Assembly (NCBI GenBank): GCA_019694575.1
Contig: JAIBBR010000008.1
Coordinates: 1-64,000, forward strand
Length of the DNA stretch: 64,000 nt
Source: Myxococcaceae bacterium
GTDB lineage: Bacteria > Myxococcota > Myxococcia > Myxococcales > Myxococcaceae
Direction of reading: 5' to 3'
Of the stretch, positions 1 to 12,707 are shown piece by piece (the first letter of the stretch is position 1; each line of letters opens with the position of its first letter). Both the position numbers and the translations under genes were made by a program. The notes under the pieces were generated by a model. The model saw only the letters and a program-made list of their open reading frames with translations, was not told the origin of the DNA and ran no database searches.

Positions 1-2622
<2,622 letters not shown>

Positions 2623-2756
2623 GGCTTTGACGGCGCGTACCACGAAGGAACGGTCGAGGGGAACGCGCAAGCAGCCGAAACAACACCCTCTTCTCTCGCG
2701 GGCGAAGGCACGCTCTTTTGCGTTGAAGTGCATTTCGCGAACAGAATGGCCTAACG

Positions 2757-4406
2757 ATGGTCGATGACCGCTTTAGGCTCACGCGCAGCACGCCGCTGCG
2801 CGAAGTCGACAAAACCGAAAAGCCGACACTCAAGGCTGAGGTCTTTTCACGCCCTTCTGCTTCTGAAGTGGCCGAGGTGAAAGAGTCGCTCTTGCGCGAC
2901 TTGCCACCCAAAGAAGCGCCGAAAGAGGCACCGCGCACGCTGCTCAACCCGTCAGCGAGAGAACTGCCCAAACCCGCGCCTGCGCCTGCCCCCGAGAAGC
3001 CCCGTGCACCCGAGCGGCCCGCCGAAAGCCCCCTGCGCAACCGCGACGTGTCGCCCCCACCCCGCGGCGAAGAGCGCCGCATCACCCGTGAAGAAATTCG
3101 TGAGCTGCGGCACGCGTACCGAGAAGCCCGGCGCGAAGAGCGGCGTGAAATGCGCCACGCCATACGAGAGATGATTCGCGTTTTCCGCGCCGAGAACGGC
3201 GAGGGCCGCATGCTGCGGGGCGATTCACCCATGACCCGCGCCACTGAACCCAGTGGCGATGGCCACCTCGCGCACGGTGAAGAGCACCACCAGGCCGAAG
3301 GTGGCGGCCGCACGCGCCGGGGCGAAGGCCTTCGCGCCGAAGGGCACCCCGAAGAAGCCCCCTCTCGCCAAATGCACACCGACACGCCACTCGCCCGCGG
3401 CAATGCAATGCGCGAAGGGCTGATGAAGGCCGCCGAGCAAACTGAGCAGCACGGCCACCCAAGCGAAGCCGCCGCCCACCAAGAAGGCGCTGCCCACGGC
3501 GAAGGCGCTCGCGCTCCCAATACACCGCTGTCGAAAGCACCCACCCAGTCGCCAACCAAGGGCGAAGGCACCGCCGCGCAGGGCAAGGGTGGCGAAGCGC
3601 AAGCGCAGACACCAGAAGCCGGCCAGACGCTGACGGGTCCTCCTCCGAAGCCGGTGAGCAAACTGGTACCCGACTTGAAGAAAATGACTCAAGCCGAAGA
3701 AGTGCCCAACCGCTTTTTGAAAGACGTGGTGGCCGCACGCAGCCCGCTGCTCGAAGGCAACCTGCCCAAAGAGCAGCGCGCCTCGCGGCTGTTCGGCTTT
3801 TTCTCGCACTACGCCGAGCGCTTCGTGGCGTTGGCCAAGGGGGTGCCCGAAGCCCAAAATTGGGGGCCCGCCACAGAGCAACGCGCCCAGGTGGCTCAAC
3901 CGCCCACTGGGCCGCAACTACCCAAGGCGCAAAAAGACACCGCGGTAGAACAATTCTTGAGCAACTTGAAAGAAGTCGGCTTCACGCAGCTCAAAGACCG
4001 CGCCACCGGCAACACCGGCCTGCAGACAGCGAAGCAAATGTTAGAAGCCGAAACACCGCGCGACGTGCAGCGCCAAGCGCGTGAGACAGCGCTGGTGGTG
4101 GTGGGCGGCTCTACTGCTTCACAGCTTGGCGATTCACCCTTGGGAAAACCACAATTCAACCCCGACGGCACGCTGATAAATGGGCGGCAGGTCAACGTGC
4201 CCAACGACTGGGACGAAGAGATGCAGCGCCGCCGTCGCCAGCGCGAGCACAAGGTGCTGGGCAGCAACATGCTGTGGAACATTCTGCATTTAGACCGCCG
4301 GCCCGACGAGACGATGACCAAAGACGAGCTCAACCGGCTCGCCTTCGGAGCGATTTTGGTGCTGGTGGGCGTAACGCTGATGGTGGTGGTGCTGGTGAAT
4401 TTGTAA
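2757..4406 (+). CDS. hypothetical, highly charged protein with a C-terminal membrane anchor
   Basis: Not recognised as a known family. The 549 residues fall into three parts: a charged, Pro-rich N-terminal third; an Arg/Glu-rich, probably helical stretch around residues 100-140 with repeated RxExRRE-like units; a low-complexity Ala/Glu/His/Gly middle; and, after a more ordered region (about 300-500), a single hydrophobic segment at the extreme C-terminus (about 528-548) ending 2 residues after it. There is no signal peptide. A tail-anchored inner-membrane protein with a large cytoplasmic domain is the simplest reading. It ends 7 nt before the convergent stop of the FHA activator gene. The ATG at 2757 has no strong ribosome-binding site, so the start is moderately certain. 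Confidence 0.7.
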   Translation: MVDDRFRLTRSTPLREVDKTEKPTLKAEVFSRPSASEVAEVKESLLRDLPPKEAPKEAPRTLLNPSARELPKPAPAPAPEKPRAPERPAESPLRNRDVSPPPRGEERRITREEIRELRHAYREARREERREMRHAIREMIRVFRAENGEGRMLRGDSPMTRATEPSGDGHLAHGEEHHQAEGGGRTRRGEGLRAEGHPEEAPSRQMHTDTPLARGNAMREGLMKAAEQTEQHGHPSEAAAHQEGAAHGEGARAPNTPLSKAPTQSPTKGEGTAAQGKGGEAQAQTPEAGQTLTGPPPKPVSKLVPDLKKMTQAEEVPNRFLKDVVAARSPLLEGNLPKEQRASRLFGFFSHYAERFVALAKGVPEAQNWGPATEQRAQVAQPPTGPQLPKAQKDTAVEQFLSNLKEVGFTQLKDRATGNTGLQTAKQMLEAETPRDVQRQARETALVVVGGSTASQLGDSPLGKPQFNPDGTLINGRQVNVPNDWDEEMQRRRRQREHKVLGSNMLWNILHLDRRPDETMTKDELNRLAFGAILVLVGVTLMVVVLVNL

Positions 4407-4413
4407 CGACAGG

Positions 4414-5859
<1,446 letters not shown>

Positions 5860-5923
5860 CGGGTGGTTCTTTACTACCCTGCCTCGCCGTAGCGCGAGGA
5901 AAGAAACGTGAAAGCGTCGAAGC

Positions 5924-6847
5924 GTGTCGAGCCAAAAAAAAAGTGACCGGGTCGCGGTGCTTTCTCGAAAGCGCTCACTCTATTCGACGTCGCGCCTGGT
6001 AGAAGCGGTTCGCCGGTTTGACCACCGCGCCTTGGTGCTCGACACCCTGCGCTGCAACCTGATTTTGGGGCCCGACGGCCCCCGCGTGCTCTACCGGGGC
6101 GCTGAAGTGCGCGAAGTGAAAGTGGCTATTCCGCGCATTGGCGCGTCAATCACCAACTACGGGTTGATGGTAGTCAATCACCTCACCACCATGGGTGTGC
6201 CGGTGGTGAACCAGGCACCCGCCATCGGCCGCAGCCGAGACAAACTGCGCGGGTTGCAATTGCTCGCCGGCGCCGGGCTAGACATTCCTCGCACGGTGAT
6301 GGCGCACCACGGCGCCAACATCACCCGGTTGGTCGAAGAAGTGGGCGGCTTGCCTGCCATCATCAAGCTGCTCAAAGGCACCCAAGGCGTGGGCGTAATG
6401 CTCGCCACCACCATGGCCGAAGTGCGCACCATCGTCGAAACCTTTTGGCAGCTCGACCAAGACATTTTTATTCAAGAGTTCATCGCCGAGTCGAAGGGCC
6501 GCGACGTACGCGCGCTGGTGGTGGGCGACCGCGTGGTGGGCGCAATGCGGCGCAAGGCAAAAAAGGGCGAGTTCCGTTCAAACTTGCACCGGGGTGGAGA
6601 AGGCAAAGCCATTCGCCTGCCCGAAGAATTCGCCAAAGTGGCGGTGCAAGCGGCACACACCATCGGCTTAGAAATCGCCGGCGTCGACATGTTGGAATCA
6701 AAAACCGGCCCGAAAATCATGGAGCTCAATTCGAGCCCCGGTTTCGAAGGGCTCGAGCAGGCCACGGGTAAAAACATCGCCGAAGAAATGGTGGCGCACG
6801 CGCTCGCTTACGCCCAGCGCAGCCCCGTCATCGGGAAAATGGCGTAA
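5924..6847 (+). CDS. rimK: RimK-family ATP-grasp glutamate ligase
   Basis: ATP-grasp carboxylate-amine ligase; the best-known member adds glutamates to ribosomal protein S6. The sequence matches RimK along its length: VLSRKRSLYSTSRLVEA at the N-terminus, PRIGASITNYG, KLLKGTQGVGV (ATP-binding loop), RALVVGDRVVGAMRRKA, EFRSNLHRGG, and ELNSSPGFEG (metal-binding loop). The listed start is a GTG at 5924. A second in-frame GTG is at 5957, immediately before LSRKRSLYS. A purine-rich GAGGAAAG ribosome-binding site around 5896-5903 sits better before a GTG at 5908, which is one frame off across a run of nine A residues (5934-5942), so the true N-terminus is uncertain. The substrate cannot be told from sequence. 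Confidence 0.88.
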   Translation: MSSQKKSDRVAVLSRKRSLYSTSRLVEAVRRFDHRALVLDTLRCNLILGPDGPRVLYRGAEVREVKVAIPRIGASITNYGLMVVNHLTTMGVPVVNQAPAIGRSRDKLRGLQLLAGAGLDIPRTVMAHHGANITRLVEEVGGLPAIIKLLKGTQGVGVMLATTMAEVRTIVETFWQLDQDIFIQEFIAESKGRDVRALVVGDRVVGAMRRKAKKGEFRSNLHRGGEGKAIRLPEEFAKVAVQAAHTIGLEIAGVDMLESKTGPKIMELNSSPGFEGLEQATGKNIAEEMVAHALAYAQRSPVIGKMA

Positions 6848-7177
6848 TTCTTCACCCTTATGATGCGCCGCGGCAGACGGTAAAAAAACACACTTAAAGA
6901 CGAAACTCTCGGGCTGCCCTTAAGACAATGCACGTAATTCGTACGCGCAGAAGCCCGGCGTCAAAGCAGCGCTTCGGCCCCCAAATTTTGTGATGCGGTA
7001 AGAAACGTCTCGCTGGCGATGAGCTGGTGGGACGTTTTCCTTTTCGGCTTCGGTACGCGCGTTTTGTTTGCGTTTCGCGCGTTTGATTGCTCTCCTTCGG
7101 GTGCCTCTTTGAATCGTCTGGGCGCGGCAAGCGTCGAAAAGCCCGAGATGTCGGTTTCTTTTTTTCAGAAAGCCTCT
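6848..7177. other. 330-base intergenic stretch
   Basis: Between rimK and the Pro-rich lipoprotein gene. I see no convincing gene here. An upstream in-frame extension of the next gene exists from 7019, but it reads as non-signal sequence ahead of a clear lipoprotein signal, so I treat it as untranslated. No strong hairpin or terminator was found. The downstream gene's promoter presumably lies here. Confidence 0.5.
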
Positions 7178-8551
7178 ATGCGCCCACAACTCCTCATTGT
7201 TTCGCTGGCGGTGCTGGCCTCGAGCTGCACGATGTACGTGCGCGGGCACCGCACCCGGGCAGTCGTGGTGGACTCGGCGGCGTGCGACCCCAGTTACCCC
7301 TGCGCCAATACGTATTATTGGGACGAATGGCGCGGCGTTTACGTCTATTACGACGGTTACGCGTACCACGACGCCACGGGTGACAACGGCTACGCCGCTC
7401 CACCTGATGGCATTTACTACGCGCCGCCCAGCGGCTACGTGCCGCCCACCACCTACTATGCGCCGTACGGCTACTACCACCAGCCCCGCGGCTGGGTGCG
7501 CGTCTATGGCCACCGCGACTGGGACGACGAGCACAACCGCCACCGCGATTGGGAGCGCGACGGCGTTCACCACACCTCGCCAGTACCCAGTTATGCGCAG
7601 CCGCCTTCGCGTGGCTACAACACCCCGCCTCCGCCGCCGGCCAATAACAACCCGCCACCTCCTGGTTACCGCGGGCCTCCACCCAACAACGGTTCTGCGG
7701 CGGGCAACTTGCCGCCACCGCCTCCAGTAAACAACTACCCGCCACCTCCCACAGGCAATAACGGCTACCGCAACCCCACCTTGCCTCCTGCAAGCGGCGG
7801 CTTTCAACCGCCTCCCCCCAACAACAACCCGCCACCTCCCACAGGCAACAACGGCTACCGCAGCCCCACCTTGCCTCCCGCAAGCGGCGGCTTTCAACCG
7901 CCTCCCCCCAACAACAACCCGCCACCTCCCACAGGCAACAACGGCTACCGCAACCCCTCCTTGCCTCCCGCAAGCGGCGGCTTTCAACCGCCTCCCCCCA
8001 ACAACAACCCGCCACCTCCCACAGGCAACAACGGCTACCGCAACCCCTCCTTGCCCCCTGCAAGCGGCGGCTTTCAACCGCCTCCCCCCAACAACAACCC
8101 GCCACCTCCCACAGGCAACAACGGCTACCGCAACCCTTCTCTGCCTCCACAGGGCTCAGGTTGGCAAAGCACGCCCTCTGGTGGCTCGGGAGGCACTCGC
8201 ACCGGGGGCACCTACGTTCCACCTCCTGGGCAACCCGGCGCCCGGCCTGACGGTGAGGTGCGACCCAACCAGCCGTCGTTCAACCCACCACCGCCCCCCG
8301 TGAATAACCGCCAGACGTTCGACCCCAACAAGAACGTGGCGCCACCGCCACATAAAGTCGAACTGCTGCCGGTACCGGCGCAGCAGCTACCGCAACGCGG
8401 CTTCGGCAACGCGCCGCCGCCTCCTCAGGGGCAGCAACCGCTCGCACCGGGGCCCACGAAGAAAAAGCCCAACCCCTCTATTTCTCCAAATGGGCCGCCG
8501 CCCTCGGGCCCTGGTGGGCCGGGCCTGCCACCTCCTCCACCCCGACACTGA
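7178..8551 (+). CDS. proline/asparagine-rich repeat lipoprotein
   Basis: Predicted exported lipoprotein of 457 residues. The start at 7178 puts a short basic n-region and hydrophobic core directly before a lipobox (LASSC), which the longer upstream reading does not. A Tyr/Asp-rich domain follows (about residues 20-140, rich in YY, DW and HRDW motifs). After it comes a long disordered Pro/Asn/Gly region with five near-identical 30-residue units (PPPPTGNNGYRNP then LPPASGGFQ). The C-terminal tail is again Pro-rich. No enzymatic motif is visible. Such tails often span periplasm or peptidoglycan, or act as flexible surface spacers; this is inference. Codon choice in the repeats is almost identical, suggesting recent duplication. 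Confidence 0.8.
   Translation: MRPQLLIVSLAVLASSCTMYVRGHRTRAVVVDSAACDPSYPCANTYYWDEWRGVYVYYDGYAYHDATGDNGYAAPPDGIYYAPPSGYVPPTTYYAPYGYYHQPRGWVRVYGHRDWDDEHNRHRDWERDGVHHTSPVPSYAQPPSRGYNTPPPPPANNNPPPPGYRGPPPNNGSAAGNLPPPPPVNNYPPPPTGNNGYRNPTLPPASGGFQPPPPNNNPPPPTGNNGYRSPTLPPASGGFQPPPPNNNPPPPTGNNGYRNPSLPPASGGFQPPPPNNNPPPPTGNNGYRNPSLPPASGGFQPPPPNNNPPPPTGNNGYRNPSLPPQGSGWQSTPSGGSGGTRTGGTYVPPPGQPGARPDGEVRPNQPSFNPPPPPVNNRQTFDPNKNVAPPPHKVELLPVPAQQLPQRGFGNAPPPPQGQQPLAPGPTKKKPNPSISPNGPPPSGPGGPGLPPPPPRH
7739..8151 (+). repeat. 90-bp tandem coding repeat, about 4.5 copies
   Basis: Directly visible period of 90 bases: the block beginning ctttcaaccgcctcccccca recurs at 7801, 7891, 7981 and 8071. Copies differ by only a few bases, for example Asn/Ser and Thr/Ser exchanges. 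Each unit encodes 30 residues, so copy-number change keeps the reading frame. Confidence 0.95.
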
Positions 8552-8603
8552 TAGCCACGGTAAGTCTCTCTCGTTTTCGAAGCCTGGGGCCTTGCGCTGC
8601 TCA

Positions 8604-8624
8604 GCACCCCTTCGGCTAGGGTGC
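8604..8624 (+). other. short stem-loop before the FadL-like gene
   Basis: GCACCC and GGGTGC arms of 6 bases flank a 9-base loop, 28 bases before the start at 8653. There is no T tract, so it is more likely a leader structure or a weak terminator of the preceding gene than a strong terminator. Confidence 0.3.
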
Positions 8625-8652
8625 GCCCCCTTCATTTCCCGAGGGAGCGCGC

Positions 8653-10179
8653 ATGCGAAGGGCTTGTCGTCTGCTGGTGAGTTCAGTGTGGTTGTCGGCT
8701 TCGGTGGCGTCGGCGGCCGGTTTTTATTTCGGCGAGGCGGGCACCAAAGCGCTGCTGCAAGGTGGCGCCTTCGTGGCCCAAGCCGATGACATGTCAGCCG
8801 CGATGCACAACCCCGCCGGCTTGGCGCAGCTGCGTGGCTTTCATTTTCTCGCCGACGTTCAGCTGATGAACCACGCGGTGACGTTCTGGCGCATGGACCC
8901 CGGCTTCGACGTCAACAACCCTCAGTCGCCCGCCAACCCGGTGAGCAACCAAGGCGGCATCTTCATTTCGCCATTCTTCGGAGCTGGCTACAACTTCAGC
9001 GAGTTCGGCAACAAGCTCACCGTAGGCTGGGCGTTGTATGGGCCGCCGTCAGTGGGCCGCTATATTTTTCCCGAGGTCGGTTTCGACGACGAAGGCAAGT
9101 ACACAGGCAACCCGCGCAAGCTTTCGCCGCAGCGCTATTCGTTTTTGAGCAACGACATCAAGATTCTCTTTCACACCATTTCCATCGCTTATGCGCCGCA
9201 CCCCAAAGTGATGTTCGGCGTTTCGCTGCAGGTGGTGAGCTCGACCTTCAAGCTTTCACGCGCGCTCTACAGCGGCCTGTCAGAGCCGAAACGGCAAGGT
9301 GATGAGTCGCCCGCTTTCGACTCGGTGGTGGGGCTCAACTTGGTAGGGCAGCCCGGTTTCACTCTCGTCGCCGGCGCATTGGTAAAACCGCTCCACAATT
9401 TGTCGATTGGCCTTTCGTTGCGCCCGCAGGTGCCCATCAAGGCAGCGGGCAAATTGAGCATCGCGCTCGGTGAAGCGGCGCGCGCGCTGAACACCACTGT
9501 GTCGGGCGATGAAGCCGAGCTCGCGCTCACCCTGCCGCTTGAATTCAAGGCCGGAGTGCGTTGGCAGCCCACCCGGCACTTGGGCATCAACGCCGATTTC
9601 GTCTACCAAGGCTGGCAGTCGGTAAGCGAGCTAACGCTGACGCCGAAAGAGGTGAGCATCTCTATCGGCGCGGCCAAACCTCAAACCATCGGCGCGGTGC
9701 GCATTCCTAAGAATTGGGGCTATTCGCTCTCGGGTCGGTTGGGTGCGTCTTACGACTTTGGCGAGTGGGTCACCTTGCACGCGGGCACTTTCTACGAAAC
9801 GGCGGCTTCAAAAGACGCGTACCAGTCGATTGAGTTTTTGCACTTCGACCGCATCTTCGTCACCGGCGGCGTCACCGTGCACGTGGGCCCCGTCGACATT
9901 TTGGCTGGCATCTCAGTGACTCCGGCCATCACCAAGAACATCGCCGACAGCGAAGTGCGCGCGGGCAACACCGACTCTTCGGTGCCCGGTCACTTGGTGG
10001 GCATGGGCCAATACACTTCGGGCGGCTTTTCTATCGCCACCGGCATTCGCGGCCACTTCGGCGGGCCGCCCAAACCCGCGCCGACCTCGCCCGTCGAGTC
10101 TCAGGAGGGCACTCCCCCTCCCCCTCTGCCGCCGACATCTGATACGCCTTCTGGCCACCCTTCTGCTCCTGGAGCTTGA
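8653..10179 (+). CDS. FadL/OmpP1-family outer-membrane transport protein
   Basis: Outer-membrane beta-barrel of the FadL/TodX family, which takes up hydrophobic molecules such as long-chain fatty acids. Evidence: a signal peptide (first about 21 residues), then the family N-terminus GFYFGEAGTKALLQGGAF followed by DDMSAAMHNPAGLAQL (the conserved NPAG hatch motif), and alternating beta-strand pattern through about 460 residues. The last 35 residues are a Pro/Ser/Thr-rich tail unlike canonical FadL, which ends on a final strand. A GAGGGAG ribosome-binding site precedes the ATG by about 5 bases. The next gene starts 6 bases after the stop, so the two are likely co-transcribed. The actual substrate is unknown. 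Confidence 0.9.
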   Translation: MRRACRLLVSSVWLSASVASAAGFYFGEAGTKALLQGGAFVAQADDMSAAMHNPAGLAQLRGFHFLADVQLMNHAVTFWRMDPGFDVNNPQSPANPVSNQGGIFISPFFGAGYNFSEFGNKLTVGWALYGPPSVGRYIFPEVGFDDEGKYTGNPRKLSPQRYSFLSNDIKILFHTISIAYAPHPKVMFGVSLQVVSSTFKLSRALYSGLSEPKRQGDESPAFDSVVGLNLVGQPGFTLVAGALVKPLHNLSIGLSLRPQVPIKAAGKLSIALGEAARALNTTVSGDEAELALTLPLEFKAGVRWQPTRHLGINADFVYQGWQSVSELTLTPKEVSISIGAAKPQTIGAVRIPKNWGYSLSGRLGASYDFGEWVTLHAGTFYETAASKDAYQSIEFLHFDRIFVTGGVTVHVGPVDILAGISVTPAITKNIADSEVRAGNTDSSVPGHLVGMGQYTSGGFSIATGIRGHFGGPPKPAPTSPVESQEGTPPPPLPPTSDTPSGHPSAPGA

Positions 10180-10185
10180 TTCGCC

Positions 10186-11049
10186 ATGAAAATTTCACTC
10201 TGGACCCTTGGACTGTTGAGCGTTGTCGCGCTGGGTTGCTCTGGCTCACCGGGCAAAAGCGACGCGGGTGACGGCGGCGACAATTACGAAGAATTCTTCG
10301 TCGACGTATCGGGCAAAGCCTTCGTGCACCCCGTCGGTGTGCAGCATTTGGCCGACGCGGGTTTGCCGGCGTTGACGCTCGAGGGCCTCACGGTTCGCGT
10401 CGAAGAGCCGCTCAAAGTGGCCACCGGCAACTTGCTGCAAGGCGTGTTCGGCACGGTGGTTCTCGATGGTGGCGGCGAGTTCAAAGCCGAGCACATTTCG
10501 ACTGAATTGGTGAACCTGGGCATTTCGGCCGGCGTGCGTGACGAACGCGACGCGGGGGTGTCACCCATCATCAAGTCGTCGACTGTCGTCTATGACGTGA
10601 TTCTGATTGGCGAAAAGCCGCGCATGAATGTCACCAACACCAAGGCCTACGCGGTGCCGCGGCAATTGCACGAGGCGCTCACCGCGGCCGTCACCGAGCA
10701 GACGATTCTTTCACTCACCGAAGGCACCAACCGCAAAACGCTTTACGAAGCCGGGTTTACGTTGGGCCGCATCGTCGACGCTTCGGGTAACCCGGTTTCA
10801 GGGCTCACCGTAAAGCCAATACCCTCTGAGTACACGAGCCGCATTTTCTACCCCAAAGAAGACTTGAGCGGCACGCAGGCCAGCACCTCGGCCAACGGCC
10901 TGTTCATCTACGTGCACAACGGCGGAGACGTGCAGACCTACCGCTACACCATCAACGGCCACCCTGAGTACAAAGAGCGGCGCGCTGGCGCGGTGAAAGA
11001 CGCGTGCCTGGTGACCGAGGTGTACCCGGGCTTAACGCCTCCTCCGTAA
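10186..11049 (+). CDS. hypothetical lipoprotein downstream of FadL-like porin
   Basis: Predicted lipoprotein of 287 residues with a signal peptide and lipobox (VALGC at residues 16-20), followed by a short Gly/Asp-rich linker. The middle (about 35-170) is rich in beta-structure. The C-terminal part (about 185-270, TLGRIVDASGNPVSGLTVKP) resembles a carboxypeptidase-regulatory or Ig-like fold, with a terminal Cys. No catalytic residues are recognisable. The 6-base spacing from the FadL-like gene suggests an accessory role at the outer membrane, such as a periplasmic carrier or assembly partner; this rests on position only. Confidence 0.75.
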   Translation: MKISLWTLGLLSVVALGCSGSPGKSDAGDGGDNYEEFFVDVSGKAFVHPVGVQHLADAGLPALTLEGLTVRVEEPLKVATGNLLQGVFGTVVLDGGGEFKAEHISTELVNLGISAGVRDERDAGVSPIIKSSTVVYDVILIGEKPRMNVTNTKAYAVPRQLHEALTAAVTEQTILSLTEGTNRKTLYEAGFTLGRIVDASGNPVSGLTVKPIPSEYTSRIFYPKEDLSGTQASTSANGLFIYVHNGGDVQTYRYTINGHPEYKERRAGAVKDACLVTEVYPGLTPPP

Positions 11050-11059
11050 CCGCGGTTCG

Positions 11060-11626
11060 TCAGCCCAGTAAGTGCTGCACCAAAATTTTCGTGCCCAGCG
11101 CTACCAGAACCATACCTCCGAAAGCGTCGAGCCGGCGACCGAGCAGTGCTCCAAACCGTCGGCCCAAATAAAGGCCCGCCACGCTGAGCACTGCGGTGGT
11201 GACACCAATGGTGGCGAGCGAAAAGGCAAACGGCGCGTCGAGCATCGGCAGCGTCACCCCCGCGGCGAGCGCGTCGATGCTGGTGGCGATGGCCAGCAGC
11301 AACAGGCTCTTGAAGTCAAAGCCGTCACCCTTCGAAGGCGCATTGGGCGTGTCGGCTTGGCGCGCTTCCCACAGCATTTTTCCTCCAATGCCGCCCAAGA
11401 GCGCAAACGCCAGCCAGTGGTCCCACGCTTCGACCAGCGGGCCAATGCGCGCGCCCAACCACCACCCAAGCAGCGGCATCAGCGCCTGAAAGCCTCCGAA
11501 GAAGAGCGCCACCAAGAGCACGTGCTTGGGCAAAACGCGGGGCAGCGAAAGGCCCCGTGCCGCCGCGACGGCCATGGCGTCCATCGACAGGGCCAATGCA
11601 AGCAAGACGATGGAAGCGAGCGTCAT
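11060..11626 (-). CDS. mntP: putative manganese efflux pump MntP
   Basis: Small polytopic inner-membrane protein of 188 residues, the same length as E. coli MntP, which exports Mn2+. Six hydrophobic segments form two repeated halves, each starting with an acidic motif in the first helix (SMDAMAVA near residue 15 and SIDALAAG near 117), the hallmark of the family. No Mn riboswitch was recognised upstream. It lies tail-to-tail with the 10186 lipoprotein gene (10 bases apart). The upstream gene on the same strand is a short remnant, then the SDR. Confidence 0.9.
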   Translation of the reverse strand: MTLASIVLLALALSMDAMAVAAARGLSLPRVLPKHVLLVALFFGGFQALMPLLGWWLGARIGPLVEAWDHWLAFALLGGIGGKMLWEARQADTPNAPSKGDGFDFKSLLLLAIATSIDALAAGVTLPMLDAPFAFSLATIGVTTAVLSVAGLYLGRRFGALLGRRLDAFGGMVLVALGTKILVQHLLG

Positions 11627-11630
11627 GGCG

Positions 11631-11762
11631 CTAACGCATTACACTGAAAAGCAAATGAAAGCCGTTGGTCCACACCACGGTGTTTTCGAAGTGCCGCCCG
11701 ATACTGCTCCCAGCCGTTTCTTGCACCGACGCCAAGTGCGAGCTGTCTTTCGCCACCAGCAA
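11631..11762 (-). pseudogene. short protein-like reading frame, probable gene remnant
   Basis: In the 239-base gap between the SDR and mntP, one frame reads as a plausible protein end (AKDSSHLASVQETAG, then TVVWTNGFHLLFSVMR) and stops at 11631, 5 bases before the mntP start. It is open only about 50 codons upward, with TTG or GTG candidates at 11762 and 11756. A second frame holds plausible sequence further upstream. A truncated or frameshifted small gene is the best reading; it could also be chance. Confidence 0.25.
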
Positions 11763-11865
11763 CCGCCACTGAAGGTGGCACCATTGCCCACCGGCTCAAG
11801 CTGAACGTGAGCAGCGCTCCCAAGAAATGCGCCGAGCTCGGGCGTTTGGGACTCGGCCGTCGTTT

Positions 11866-12687
11866 CTAGACTGACCACGTAACGCCCACCCGCTTTTCAC
11901 TCACCGCGAAGAACGCCTCTTGGAGCGCTTCGTCGTTGGCATATTTCGCGCTGCGTGCTTCGCGACTGTCTGAAAAATAACGGCCACTCACGTTCGCCAG
12001 CGATGGCTCGGTCGCGACGTACACCGACGTCTTCGCCCCTTCAACCAAAGGAGCGCCGCCTGCGCCAAAACCAGTGCGCAACAACTTGGTGCCAATGACT
12101 CCGGGGTGCAGGGCATTGGCGGTGACGCGCGTGCCGCGAAGCCGACGCGCCAACGCAAAGGTGAAGAGCACGTTCGCCACTTTCGACGCGCCATAGGCTG
12201 CGTTGCCGTCGTAGCGCTGGGCCATGTCGACGTCATCAAGGCGAATGCGGCCATAGGCGTGCGCCATCGAGCTCACATTCACCACCCGGCCTTGAGGAGC
12301 CGCTTTCAACGCCGGGAGCAGCAAGTACGTGAGCAAAAAATGCGCGTCGTGGTTCACCGCCATGGTCATTTCGCGGCCGTCGGCCGTCAGCACCCGGTCA
12401 GTCATAAAAACGCCAGCGTTGTTGAGCAATGCGTCAACCGCCCCCGTTTTCGCCCTTACCTGCTGCGCCAACCCTCGCACCTCATCGAGCACCGCCAAGT
12501 CTGCCGCGACGGGCTCGAAAGTCGCTCCCTCGACGGTATGCGCCAATTTTTCGCACGCGGCCGCGGCCTTGGCGGGCGAGCGACCGTGCACCCACACCCA
12601 AGCGCCGCGGCGGCCCAGCTCGAGCGCTGTCTGCCAACCGATGCCGTCGGTGGCGCCTGTGACGACGTACACGAGAGAAGAGCTCAT
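11866..12687 (-). CDS. short-chain dehydrogenase/reductase (SDR)
   Basis: Cytoplasmic NAD(P)-dependent oxidoreductase of the classical SDR type, closest in style to retinol dehydrogenase/WW-domain oxidoreductase-like members. Motifs: nucleotide-binding TGATDGIG close to the N-terminus, NNAG in the central sheet, and the catalytic YGASK. The ATG at 12687 (273 residues) puts the cofactor loop about 10 residues in, as usual. A GTG at 12708 overlapping the upstream TAG would add seven residues and couple it to the GltJ-like gene. The substrate is not predictable. Confidence 0.88.
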   Translation of the reverse strand: MSSSLVYVVTGATDGIGWQTALELGRRGAWVWVHGRSPAKAAAACEKLAHTVEGATFEPVAADLAVLDEVRGLAQQVRAKTGAVDALLNNAGVFMTDRVLTADGREMTMAVNHDAHFLLTYLLLPALKAAPQGRVVNVSSMAHAYGRIRLDDVDMAQRYDGNAAYGASKVANVLFTFALARRLRGTRVTANALHPGVIGTKLLRTGFGAGGAPLVEGAKTSVYVATEPSLANVSGRYFSDSREARSAKYANDEALQEAFFAVSEKRVGVTWSV

Positions 12688-12707
12688 CGCGTTTTTGCGG
12701 CCCTTCA

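Noticed and set aside
6920-8222. Long open frames antisense to the Pro-rich repeat gene
   Set aside because: They arise from the 90-bp repeat read backwards, have very biased composition (Arg/Val/Trp or Cys/Trp) and no sensible start.
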